64,000 nucleotides of DNA, from positions 199,815-263,814 of the forward strand of contig KN834813.1 in assembly GCA_000827265.1 (NCBI GenBank), in the 5' to 3' direction. The translations under genes were made by a program, and so were the position numbers. How positions within the stretch are numbered: position 1 is the first letter of the stretch; each line of letters starts with the position of its first letter. Of the stretch, positions 49,221 through 60,175 are shown in pieces. This DNA is from Collybiopsis luxurians FD-317 M1. Lineage: Eukaryota > Basidiomycota > Agaricomycetes > Agaricales > Omphalotaceae. The notes beneath the pieces were generated by a model. That model worked only from the letters and a program-made list of their open reading frames with translations. It was not told the origin of the DNA and ran no database searches.

Positions 49221-50444
49221 ATGTCCTTGAGGGGAAAAATTGCTCTAATTACTGGTTGCAGGTATGCCGTTCTTATTTCTTTATCAAATCTCGTATATCT
49301 GACCCACATCTCAGTGGAGGCATTGGAGCCGCGACCGCTCTAGCTTTAGCTCGCCAAGGTTGCTCTATCGCAGTCCACTACAGCTCCGCCAAAGACAAAG
49401 CCCAAAATCTATCCAAAAACCTTCAGGGAACAGCCCCCGGTGTCCGTGCCGTCATCTTCCAAGCCGACCTATCTGACTACGACGGTGTCCGCCAGCTTTA
49501 CAATCAAGTCGTGCAAACGATGGATCATCCCGATATCCTCTTCAATAACGCGAGAGCTCTAGTTAAGACTATAGGACGCATGGGAAACGTGCAGGATGTT
49601 AGTATCGATGAATTCGAAATGACCTGGAAGCTTAATGCTGGATCGGGTTATTTGGTGCGTATGTCCCTTGTTTTTGTGGACAGGAAGATATCCTCGTCTA
49701 ACTCCGAGTCTCTTGTAGCTCACTCAGTTATGCCTGCCACACATGGTTGAACAGAAATATGGACGTGTGGTTTTCAATTCCAGGTACTGATTCAATTGAT
49801 TCCTCAATCTCTCTACACTAACACACGCATTTCATTAGCGTTGCTGCAGGTTAACACAGCAAGACGCCAGCTCTCATCGTAGCTTAAGGAATACTACAGG
49901 AACTGGTGGAGTCATTGGACCACATTACGCATCCTCCAAATCTGCATTGCACGGTCTTTTGCACTGGATCGCATCTCAACATGCAAAGGATGGTGTCGTA
50001 AGTCCTGATCCACCCTGTACACGCGCATGCTAACCACCCACATAACACTAAATTTAGACCTGCAACGCTGTCGCTCCGGCTTTAGTTGCCGGTGAGCTTC
50101 AGAACGTTCAAACTCCATAGTCCAGACTAAATCCGAATGTCTCACAGAGGCAGCGATGATGTCAAATCCGAGCGATGAAATGCGGGCAAGCCTTTCCTCG
50201 CCTCATCTAGCCTGTTGGATATCTTTTAACATTTTTACATATCAGAAAATGATACCCGTTGGCAGAATGGGAGCTTCAGGCGAGATCGCATCTGTTGTCG
50301 AGCTCTTGGTGACAAATGCGTACATGACAAACAAGGTACGCAATCGCATCCCCCCTCACCGATTCCTCCTCACACTGCTATTGCTTGTTTGCTTGTGGCT
50401 AGATCATCGTAGCCGATGGTGGCTTGACGGCTAGTGCATTTTGA
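49221..50444 (+). CDS. Short-chain dehydrogenase/reductase, copy 1
   Basis: Classical SDR with a Rossmann fold. Start MSLRGKIALITG; an intron splits the cofactor motif TGCSGGIGAATALALARQG (TGxxxGIG). Active-site elements are NSSVAAG (Ser) and YASSKSALHGL (Tyr, Lys), followed by TCNAVAPALVA and IIVADGGLTASAF. Seven or so short introns match those of copy 2, including a 9-11 nt exon (GTTGCTGCA region) between two introns. The structural NNAG motif reads NNAR here (GCG AGA instead of GCA GGA), so activity or stability may be lost. Otherwise the frame is open. Substrate unknown; related to 3-oxoacyl-ACP-reductase-like SDRs. Confidence 0.8.
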
Positions 50445-51148
50445 CTTGAGATTTGAAGGGAAATGGGACCACGGTGCCTCAGAATGTAATGCAACTTTCG
50501 GCAACACCGATGTATAACAGTTTAAACGCTCTCAAAGTAATGCATTGAATGCTTTATCAAAGCTCGCTCTACCTGCATATATCCTGTGCTCTGTGTTATC
50601 AGGTTGAGTTTTTGCTCGGGCGTCCTCAGGCTCCGTTCCAACAAAAGCAAAGAGAAAAGAGCAGTAGGACTTTAGGTCGGTTGCTTCAAACATCATCAGA
50701 ACGAGCTAAGGAAGCGAGCGGGTAAGTGTAATTTACGACAGCCTGGGTGCCCAGCGTTAAGCCTCCCGCAGTACTTTTACGAGAGGACTAATGTATATAA
50801 ACGCAAAGATTAGAAATGCCGTGTAGCAGGGACTAAATCCGTTTCGGCGAACAGCCGCTATAAAATTATCCGACGCGAATATTGAACTGAGGTTGTCGCC
50901 ATCTATTGAATAGACGGTGGCGCCGAGCAGGCTACCCTTTGATCTTGTACATATGTAATCCCGAATTTTCTAAGGGGCCTAATCTATTTGTTCTGCCTCC
51001 TCAAGGTATAAGTATGCTAATATATATAGCACATTGTTTGAAAGATGATGTGACTGTTTGACTGATATTGCTGTATTCATGCGGGGATAGTCAGTAAAAA
51101 ACCCAACCCACTCGATGCCATAATACCATGTACAAGAGGCAGCTGCCG
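50445..51148. other. Spacer between SDR copy 1 and DUF6533 copy D
   Basis: About 700 bp. The left part is similar to the 3' flank of SDR copy 2 (GTATAACAGT.TAA.C.CT). The right part carries the DUF6533 array promoter motif (TGACTGTTTGAC at 51051-51062). No gene. Confidence 0.45.
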
Positions 51149-52903
51149 TATAAAAGAGTCACAGTTCCGAGCTTGCCACTCACAGTTCCTCAACGAGTTT
51201 CAATGGCAGAACAAGGGTGGGTCCTCGACATTGTTCATTGGCATCAAATTCAATATCTCACGAACCATGCAGGCGAATAGAAAACTACGCTCATCTATTC
51301 TCAACAAGTACTATGTTTCTTGGCTCAGTTTCTCGCAAAGTCTGAAGCCAACCTTTGGCAGCGTTCTTGTGGTGGGACCATCTGCTGACACTTTGTAGGT
51401 GATTTCCAACTTCTTGAATAGCAAGGTTCTGATCGTGGTCTGTTATAGCCGATGAAGTTCAATATTTGTGGAGACACCCGCTGAACGTAACTTCGGTGAT
51501 TTTCTTCCTCAATCGCTACTTTGCGGTCCTTGGAGACATCGTTGTGGTTGTATCACTCTTCTCCAACCACCTCGCTCAATCAGTCAGTTCTTTACATTCA
51601 GTCTAGGCTTGACTTAAATTTTTTCCAACAGACGTACAGCATATTCAAATCTAGTAGACTGAAAATTAAAACTAATACTTTTTCAGCTGCCAACATTTTT
51701 ATACCTTCCGAGAACTCCTACTTGTTGTGACGCAGGTCATAGTTTGTGGTAGGTTATTTTCATCAGTTTCAATAACTACAATTAACACGTTCACGCTCGA
51801 GGTCTACTTACGATCCGCATATATGCATTGTATCATAGAAGTAAACACATCCTAACTTTCATGCTTTCCGCCGGGGGTATATTGGCGGTATTGTCAATTG
51901 TAAGTTGTCTTTGTCCATTTGAACTCGCTTACATGGAGACTGGTCTTAGTTTGTGATATTTTTTGACCAGTCAAGTCAGTCAGAAATTGAAACCCCCCTG
52001 GGTTGTCAAACAGTGTTAACTTTCATTACGTGCGCATCATATTCCCCAGCGTTCATATCGCTCTTTGCGCAGGATATCTCATTGCCACACAGCGCCGTTC
52101 GTACGTGACTACCAAGCCTTCAAGGTGTGGTATCATCTCAGCTCACTTTGTAGAAGCTGCAGCCGCTTGGGAGGCTTTATTTCTGTATGACTCAATTCTA
52201 TTTGGGCTGACACTTTATAGGGCCTATAAAACCCGCGACGAGCTCTGGATAAGTCAACAAACTAGGGTACCTCTATATATCATTATTATTCGTGATGGTA
52301 AGGATTAATACTCACTGTCTCGCTATCTTATTGGGCTCAATACAAAAATCCATTCGCATCCTTGATCTGATAGGATCATTATATTTCGGGTGTGTTCTGT
52401 GGCATTCATACAAACTAGACTTATCCTCTTTCCCTCTCAGCGCGATGGCCTTTGCAAATGCGGTTGGTACTGGATTGCATATCTTGTCAATATTACACTC
52501 TCAAACCCTCCCTAAAGATCAATATATTGAATTTCTATGTGAGTATTGATGCTGTCATTTCGGAAATCCGACCCAATTTTCCTCTAGTATCCTTCCGTCA
52601 GTCCTACATAGCTCTCACATAGTATTCGCTTCAAGTTGATGCTCTTCTTACAAATCAATCTAGTTCTTAGTAAGGGGTGCATTGTGTACATTCGCCAGCA
52701 GGTACCGTCTCTCATTTCCTTGATCATGATCAAGTCTCGAAGCATTCACTCTTTACAGCATATCTGTTACAATGATGTCGCGGCTCATGTTTAATCTTCA
52801 TAAAACTGCAGATTCAGGATCACATACCTCGCATCTGGGGACCCTCAGCGTCTTCTACGCACCTCCGCCAGAAAACTTCATAGAATTAATCTTAGAGAAT
52901 TAA
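51149..52903 (+). pseudogene. DUF6533-type seven-transmembrane gene, copy D (start region deleted)
   Basis: The coding exons match copy E: GRIENYAHLFST, FLWWDHLLTLSDEVQYLWRH, VIFFLNRYFAVLGDIVVVVSLF, TCQHFYTFRELLLVVTQVIVC, AAAWEALFLYDSILFGLTLYRAYKTRDELW, and SISVTMMSRLMFNLHKTADSG ending at TAA 52901-52903. The TATA box (51149-51155) is only 18 bp from the position of the usual ATG, which is CCG here; in copy E the distance is 72 bp. About 54 bp holding the transcription start, leader and ATG edge are gone. An in-frame ATG at 51203 could still serve. Microexons: AC 51632-51633 and CGCCGTTC 52093-52100. Confidence 0.7.
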
Positions 52904-53019
52904 GAGCTTAATATATGTCGGAAATCTAGCATATAATGTAGGAAATTAGTAGTGGATAATTGTCTAGCGACCTGGGTGTATTCTCAAAGGACAAATATTT
53001 GCAGAAATCTACAAAACAT

Positions 53020-53395
53020 ACAAATTGTATTTGTCCTCATATTTTACCACTGAGACTTATGCTGCACCAATTTGGCACCGATTTGATCACCTACCTTTAA
53101 AAAATGGTAACGCCTTACTTATGGGGATAGAATAGTTTTTCACATTTGACTTGATATATTCAGCTTAAACTGTCGAGCTGGCTACATAAATCAAATCTAC
53201 AGTTGGTAGCCCCACCATTATACACCGGCACCCGGCGGAAAGCATAACATTCAGTGTGCGCTTGACACAGTGCATATATGCGGGTAGCACTAAAAGACCT
53301 TGACTGCGAACATATCAATCTGGGTCCTTCGAACTACTTAATGAAATCTATCCTCTAAGTATAACGGCCAGCAGCGGTTGACGGAATTATAATAG
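53020..53395 (-). pseudogene. DUF6533 gene fragment G2 (inverted repeat of 46440-46800)
   Basis: On the minus strand reads CCCGCATATATGCACTGTGTC and GTTATGCTTTCCGCCGGGTG, then GGTGGGGCTACCAACTGTAG and on to a flank with CTCAGTGGTAAAATA. The same order is found on the plus strand at 46440-46800. It is a solitary exon fragment. Confidence 0.65.
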
Positions 53396-53839
53396 CCAAC
53401 GAAGTCATCAGTTCTCGGTCAGATATTCGGCACCTCCGTTATAAAATTAGAAAAAGCCAGTAACATGACTAGCAAAGAGTTGCAAATACTGGACTTCGGC
53501 GGCTGATAGTCACGAACATGCCATTGATCAAGCCGTCTAACACTCTTCAAACAGTGTTGGCTCCAATTGAAACAGAAAGAAAAGAGTATTAGAATTCAAT
53601 GCCGCAAAGTAGAGACGGACTAAATCTATTTTGAGAAGGTATTAGTCGGCCAACTTTTTTCCGAAACCGTTGAAAGATCAATTGAGGTTAAATGTTGAAT
53701 TCAGGCTTGTCAAATGAGCGGTGGGCGCCCTGTTGACCAGGCTTTGACATTTTCTACATTCACAGACCACTCAGTCTATTTGTTCGACTTCCTTGGGTTG
53801 TATACTATAATATAAACCTCACTGATTGAAAAGATGACT

Positions 53840-53861
53840 TTGACTGTTTGACAGTTTGTAT
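53840..53861 (+). promoter_or_regulatory. Conserved upstream motif of the DUF6533 array
   Basis: TTGACTGTTTGACAGTTTGT contains the palindrome ACTGT-TTG-ACAGT. The core GxCTGTTTGAC is found upstream of copies B (40204), C (about 43862), D (51052) and E, 176 bp before the ATG in both B and E. Likely a regulator site. Confidence 0.45.
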
Positions 53862-53944
53862 CTATGGGTCGTTCAGCCTACGCGAGGTTAATCATTCACT
53901 TGATGTCATAATATCATGTACAAAAAGCAGGTGCTTGGGAGTCG

Positions 53945-53951
53945 TATAAAA
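53945..53951 (+). promoter_or_regulatory. TATA box of DUF6533 copy E
   Basis: TATAAAA 72 bp upstream of the copy E ATG. Similar boxes lie 64-86 bp upstream of copies B, C and F. Confidence 0.5.
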
Positions 53952-54016
53952 GATCCAGAAGGCTTATGGCTGAACTTCTGATACCTTAACATTTACCACC
54001 AGGATTCCCGCAGGTG

Positions 54017-55761
54017 ATGAGCTTGTCACTCCCAGTTTCTCAACAAATTTCAATCGCAAAGCAAGAGTGCGCTCTTGACACTGTTAACTAAATTCAAAAT
54101 CTGACAACCCATGCAGGCGGATAGAAAATTACGCTCATCTTTTCTCAACCAGTATGTTTGTTGGCTTAGCTTCTGGCACAAGCTCAAGCCGATCTTGGGC
54201 AGCATTCTTATGCTGGGACCATCTCCTGACACTTTGTAGGTGACTTCGAACTTTTTGATCAACAGAAAGGTTCTAATTGTAGGTTCGTACAGCCGATGAG
54301 GTTCAGTTTTTGTGGGGGCGCCCACTGAACGTGACTTTGGTGATGTTCTTCTTCAATCGCTACTTTGCGGTGCTTGGAGACATTATCGTCGCCGTATCAC
54401 TCTTCTCGAATCATTTCACAGAATCGGTTAGTTCTTTCCTTATCAGGCTAGGCTTTACCTATTTTTTTTCGATAGAGGTACAGCATGTTCAGATTCAATC
54501 GGCCGAAAACTGATGACTACGTTAGCTGCGAGCGTTTTCATACCTTCCGGGAACTCATGCTAGTCGTAACGCAGGTCATAGTCTGCAGTAAGATCTGCTG
54601 CATCAGTTTCGACAACTGATCCGAATATCTTCGCTTTTAAGGCCTCCTCACCATTCGCATATATGCGTTGTATCATAAAAGTAAACGCATACTGACTGTT
54701 ATGCTTTCCGCCGGCTGTATACTGGGCGGATTGTCGGTCGTACGTAATTCAAGCCGAATGACTCATACTTGCTTCCATCTGAGTCAGTTGCAGTTTTCAA
54801 TATTCTTTGGCCGGTCAAGCCAGTCGGAAGAGACTTCTTCGGGCTGTCACACAGGGTTGACTTTTATTACGTGCGCATCATATTGTCCAGCCATCATCCG
54901 TCGCTTTGCATGAGATTTCTTATCGCAACACAGTTCCGTTCGTACGTCTCTGACCACTCTTTAAATGATCGTTTTCTCTCAACTCGCTTTACAGAAGTCG
55001 CAGCCGCTTGGGAGGCTTTATTCTTGTACGACTCAATGCTATTTGGCATAACACTCCATAGGGCCTACAAAACCCGCCACGAGCTCCGGGTCATCCGACA
55101 AATCAGGGTACCTCTGATTATCATTATTCTTCGTGATGGTAAGGATTTATACTCTCCATCTCCCTATGTTGTTGGACTTAATAAAGAATCCTTTCATATC
55201 CTTGATCTGATAGGATCAGTGTATTTTGGGTGAGTTTTTTGGTGGGCAAATGCATCGAGACAAACTTGACTCATATTCTCTTTTCCTCTTAGCGTGATGG
55301 CATTTGCAAATGCGGTTCGTGGATTACATATCATATCTTGTCAGTATCCCACTCTCAGGCTCCCCCCCACCCCTCTAAAGATCAATATCTCAAATTTCTA
55401 TGTAAGTATTGATGCTGGCATCTCGGAAATCCGATCTGATTTTCCTCTAGTATCCTTCCGTCAGTCCTACATAGCTCTCGCACATATTCGCTTCTAGGTT
55501 GATGCGCTGTTTCCAATCTAGCCGTACATAAGGGGTGCATTGTGTACATTCGCCAGCAGGTACCGTCTCTCAATTACATGATCATGATCAAGTCTCGAAG
55601 CACCTACTCTTTACAGCATGTCTGTTACGATGATGTCGCGGCTCATGTTCAATCTTCATAAAATTGCCGATTCAGGCTTACATACCTCACATATTGAGTC
55701 CATCCAACTGGGGACCCTCAGTGCCTTCAACGCACCTCCGCCAGAGAACTTAGAGAATTAA
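54017..55761 (+). CDS. DUF6533-type seven-transmembrane protein, copy E (reference copy)
   Basis: Best preserved copy. Predicted exons: 54017-54066, 54117-54151, 54203-54235, 54293-54426, 54476-54477 (2 nt), 54526-54587, 54642-54739, 54794-54870, 54934-54941 (8 nt), 54995-55138, 55214-55229, 55293-55314, 55381-55401, 55451-55459 (9 nt), 55522-55559, 55617-55761. They total 894 nt, exactly 297 codons plus stop. The DUF6533 segment is FLCWDHLLTLSDEVQFLWGR. Hydrophobic helices follow in FFFNRYFAVLGDIIVAVSLF, FRELMLVVTQVIVC, LLTIRIYALY, ILTVMLSAGCILGGLSV, VAAAWEALFLYDSMLF and VPLIIIILRDG. The end is HIESIQLGTLSAF..PPPENLEN. Probably an orphan membrane receptor-like protein; ligand unknown. Confidence 0.8.
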
Positions 55762-56659
55762 GACCTTCATTTATGTCGAAATTTTAGAATATAATGTAGG
55801 AAATATTACCATGTACTCTACCAAGCACTAGCTTCGGACGTAATTAATTTTATCAATAAAGCAGCATGAGAAGTACTCGCCGGGAGTGAGGAAGGCGGTA
55901 GGTCTTCGACAAACATTAATTGGAGTCCTGTGAAGCAACTGTGAAGGCTGGGCAAAAGGGAACGAGGACAAAACATCTACTGATCGGGGGTTTTTCCCTG
56001 CCAGCTGCATCTTCCCACCTTTCTCGGAAGAACTAGCCTCGTATGATAAATATGAATGGAGGAATGAAAGCTGTAAACTATACAATAGCAATACTGCTGC
56101 GCATAAATTCAAGTCGTCCAGTGGGAAAAAAAAGACTTGGCAAGCGAAACCCAAGTTCCCACACGAGTCGAACTACATTGTACAGAATGTGGATGCAAAG
56201 AAGGTAAAGAAAGGAACAGATGTTTCACTTTCATCACATCCGGCTTATCGTTCCACGTTCCATGCCGGAGTTAGTTGGAGTCCACTAGTCCACATGTCGT
56301 ACTGTCTAAATGCAACAATCGACTACAGGCTACCGTAGACTCCTGGGGGTGTTGTTAATGAGGGGAGATGACTAAGACGCGGCCTTCGCGACGCGCGTCG
56401 ACGCGCCAGCCCGTGTGAAAATTGGCACGTGATCGTGTTTCGCACCTTCAGCACTTTCAGTGTCACAAAGCTTTCCCAGATCTTGAACTTCGACTAACGT
56501 CTTCCTATTTCAATCTGATATCGTGGCATCCTTACCTCAAATCATCTCGAACGCGATGACTAGAATCATTTCCAAAAATAACCTGTCGCCGTTTTTGGTA
56601 TTTTGTTCACCATGGCTCTGACATCACTAGCCGGTAAAGTCTTCTCCGTCTGAACCACC
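55762..56659. other. Upstream region of SDR copy 2
   Basis: About 900 bp. 55855-56100 is homologous to about 48350-48600 upstream of SDR copy 1. No separate gene recognised. Confidence 0.5.
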
Positions 56660-57861
56660 ATGTCCTTGAAGGGAAAACTTGCTCTGATAACTGGTTGCAG
56701 GTTTGCCGCTCTTATTTCTCTATCAAATCTCGTATATCTGACCCACATCTCAGTGGAGGCATTGGAGCCGCGACCGCTCTAGCTTTAGCTCGCCAAGGTT
56801 GCTCCATCGCAGTCCACTACAACTCCGCCAAAGACAAAGCCCAAAGTCTATCCAAATCCCTCCAAGAAATATCTTCCGACGTCCGTGTTGACATCTTCCA
56901 AGCCGACCTATCTGACTATGACGGCGTCCGCCAACTTTACAATCAAGTCGTACAAACGATGGGCCATCCCGATATCCTGTTCAATAACGCAGGAGCTCTT
57001 ATCAAGACGATAGGACGTATGGGGAACATGCAGGATGTCAGTATCGAAGAGTTCGAGAAGACTTGGAAGCTTAATGCTGGATCGAGTTATTTGGTACGGG
57101 GGGTGGCTGGGAGAGTTCCGCATGTCTGAATTTGATTCGCCTCCCAGCTGACCCAGTTATGCCTACCACATATGGTTGAACAGAAATACGGACGTGTGAT
57201 TTTTAACTCGAGGTAAGAATCATTCAGATCCTCGGCCTCTCCGCAATGATATTTATTGCACTTTAGTGTCGCTGCAGGTAAACTCGGCGAAGTATCGACT
57301 CCCATCGTAGCTTAAGGATTACTACAGGAACTGGTGGAGTCATCGGACCGCACTATGCGTCCTCGAAATCTGCACTACATGGTCTCCTGCATTGGATCGC
57401 ATCTCGACATTCCAAGGATGGCGTCGTATGTTTTCATCAATCTCTCTCCTCATGCAAGCTGATCCCCCCTATTGCGTAGACCTGCAACGCCGTTGCCCCC
57501 GCTTTAATTGCCGGTGAACACATAACTTTCGAATCCTACAGCCTAGACTGAAAATTGCTCATCTTCCTCAGACACTGCAATGATGTCAAACCCTACCGAC
57601 GAAATGCGGGTTAGCCACTCCTTACTTCATCTGCTGGATGCTGTCGTGACATTTCATATTTTGTACATAGAAAATGATACCCGTTGGAAGACTGGGAGTA
57701 CCAGACGAGATTGCATCCGTTGTCGAGCTTTTGGTGACGAATGCGTACATGACGAACAAGGTACGCAGTTGTGCTCTCCTCCATGACCAACGTTCCTCAC
57801 ATTGTTTCTACTTGGGTAGATTATCGTAGCCGATGGTGGATGGACGGCCAGTGCTTTTTAA
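56660..57861 (+). CDS. Short-chain dehydrogenase/reductase, copy 2
   Basis: Intact classical SDR. MSLKGKLALITG splices to CSGGIGAATALALARQG. It keeps the normal NNAG motif (FNNAGALIKTIGRM), then VEQKYGRVIFNSSVAAG (catalytic Ser), IGPHYASSKSALHGLLHW (YxxxK), CNAVAPALIA, KMIPVGRLGVPDEIASVVE and IIVADGGWTASAF. A short exon (GTCGCTGCA) and a 50-bp intron ending CTACAG join NSSVAAG to TGGVIGPHY. About 250 residues, full length for the family. Part of a roughly 2-kb duplication shared with copy 1. Confidence 0.88.
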
Positions 57862-58777
57862 TTTGAGGTTCGGAAGCGAAACGGGACCCTCGAGTGTAGT
57901 ACCTAATGCGACTTTCGGCAGTAACAAATTTGTGTATAACAGTCTAACACTCTTCGAACATCAAACGAGCCATAGGCCATAAGTTAGGCTCTGATGCTTT
58001 GTGCCCAGACCGATTCTTGGCGTCCTCAAGCTCTAGCCCACGGTTAAACTCAAAGAGCCAGAGTCGGAGTCAAAACGCCACGCATCGCGATTTCTTCGTC
58101 CAAATGATTGATCTTGCTCTGTTATTCAAAGTAGTTTTTCTTCCGTCTGATCAGGGTTACGATCTAAATTGGTCCTGTCCAAGCTGAGGCTACCCTAAAC
58201 ACTTTTCGTTGTTTTCGTAAATACGCAAAAGATCGCTTTCGCCACTGCGCAAAATGCGAAGATGGGGTAAAAATTTGCTTGATATAGAGTACGAGTCAAA
58301 GTTAATTTACGTACGTGGACCATAGGCGAATGGCGATTCCGCGTTTTTAGCGGGGAGGTCCTTGCGAGTGGGGATGAGGCACGGCGACGACTTGCTGTGT
58401 TCCACCCACTCCGCCGTGACCAGGGTCCAGTTCTTCCTATCTCCCACCCCATCCCGAACCTTCGACACGCGTCCACCGCAAGAAAGCGCGACAAATTACC
58501 CCGAGTCATATAATAACTTATGATACTAGTACCAAATACATTTCACCAAGGCCTTTCCTTAGTTACTTAGGCCTTATGCCTGACCACATCATCACAAACA
58601 AAAGAAAAGAAGTATGACCCAAGATCGAGCCCATTCTCTTCTCTTCTCGCTACTCATTCCACCCCGACCCTCTCTAGCAATCCTACTTGCAACCAGCCAA
58701 CCAACCAACCTCCTCTCAGTACTCCCACTCCCACCCAACCGATCCCACTCATCTCGTCATGCCCACTCACCCCCTCG
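57862..58777. other. Intergenic
   Basis: About 900 bp between SDR copy 2 and the F-box gene. A 104-residue minus-strand ORF (58195-58509) has a basic, Arg-rich composition without family resemblance and is not called. No repeat seen. Confidence 0.4.
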
Positions 58778-60175
58778 TCACTTATCCTCCAAACACATCC
58801 ACTTTGCGTTATCGATAAACCAAACCTTGCCCATGGGGAGGATGATCGTCTTGAGAGTCGGGCAGGATCTATGCCACATTGTGGCGATGTTCTGCTCGCT
58901 CTCGTTGGAGACATTGTCCGTCGAGGTGGCGGACATGTATGTCAGATACTACAAGAAAGAGAAAGAGATCAGCATTACTGACTCTCTAGACAAGCACGAA
59001 GAAACACAGCAGACCTGCAGCGCCTTAAACTTTCTCAACGACGGAGCTAACGCTTCCAATACAGCCTAAACAAAAAAAAAGTCATAAAAATGAGCTCCCC
59101 AACGCGGAAGAAACAAGCCAGTCAATTATCTCACCTCTGAACACTGCGCAAGCAAAATCACAATATGCAGCGCCTCAAGATCCGGCAACCTCGTCGCGAT
59201 CTCTTCCAAAAGATATATAGGAGCATTAGGATCAAAACTGATAATGTTCAACCTCTCAATTGACTCTGACGAAAGCGTCAACACGTCCAGGGACCGACAG
59301 ACGCAATCCGCGTAGAGCGGCATGGATATCTGCTTGAGAGGTCGGCCGCGGATGATAGATTCCATGATATCGGGACCGGCGTGGATCGCCCGGAGACGTG
59401 TTAGTCTGGGAAGGGCCTCGGGGGATAGGTGGAATGGGGTGGGGTTGGGGTTGAGGTTGAAGGTGGTGAGGTTGAATTGAAAATCGGAGGGGTCGGAGTT
59501 GAACCCCCGGAGGGTGAGGTCCCGGAGGTTGGGTTGTTTTTCGAGAAATTGAATGAGGGAGTTGTCGCAGGGGAAGGAGGCGGAAAACCTTTTGAGCTGG
59601 AAGATGCAGCTGCTGAGGTTCCAGGGGTGGAAATCGGATGGGACGTCGATGCTGAGGACGGAGAGTAGGGAGGTGTTGCATAGGGTGCGGAGGGCAAGGA
59701 GGTAAGAGTTTCGAGTGATATGGGAAAAGTTTTGCCAGTGGAGTTCGAGAGAGCGAACCAGGATGGCGAGTCTCGGGTGTTCGGAAAGGGTGCGGAGGCA
59801 ATTGATGGATTGACGAGGCTTTGTGAGAGTGATGGTATGATAAATGATTCTGACGGCTACGGCGTTCATGTGTTTATTTGAGACAGCAACGTGGAGAAGG
59901 TCGTTGATATCGTGGACAGAGCGTAGCACGTATTCGAGAATTTCTACTGGAAGGACTGGGTGACGCAAAGGTGGACGATATACCGAAAATGCATCATCTT
60001 CTGAGGAGTTATTCATGAGATGCTGGATCTTTGTGGGTCTAGGACTATCCCCACGTTTCTCTGCTTCAATAAGAAGACCAGCTTTGCGAGCGTTGAAGCT
60101 ATCCAGCATAGTTGTAACAGAATTGATCTGTTGGTACACTAGTTCAGCTTGTTGCGCCGCAAATTGGACGGCCAT
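58778..60175 (-). CDS. F-box-like protein
   Basis: Second agaricomycete F-box protein. The start is placed at ATG 60175 (MAVQFAAQQAELVYQQINSV) because the longer open frame has no upstream ATG. A coiled-coil-like N-terminus leads to the F-box HPVLPVEILEYVLRSVHDINDLLHVAVSNKHMNAVAV and IYHTITLT, followed by LRR-like segments. Exon 1 ends at 59135. A short exon from 59065 (AVLEALAPSLRKFKALQ) and a last exon YLTYMSATSTDN..CPTLKTIILPMGKVW finish the protein at 58778. The CPTLKTIxLPxGKVW ending is usual for these proteins. Target unknown. Confidence 0.82.

Larger units (their letters stand above)
52904..54016. other. Spacer with inverted DUF6533 fragment and copy E promoter
   Basis: About 1.1 kb. 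It holds the inverted fragment 53020-53395 and the copy E promoter. Also GACTGTTTGACAGTTTGTAT at 53842-53861 and a TATA box at 53945-53951. No intact gene. Confidence 0.5.

Noticed and set aside
58195..58509. 104-residue Arg-rich minus-strand ORF
   Set aside because: Low-complexity basic composition, no motif, and no supporting context; open frame is likely by chance.
59256..59801. 181-residue Pro/His-rich ORF and a 79-residue Gly/Glu-rich ORF overlapping the second F-box gene
   Set aside because: Both are other-frame or antisense shadows of the F-box exon, whose frame has family motifs and splicing.
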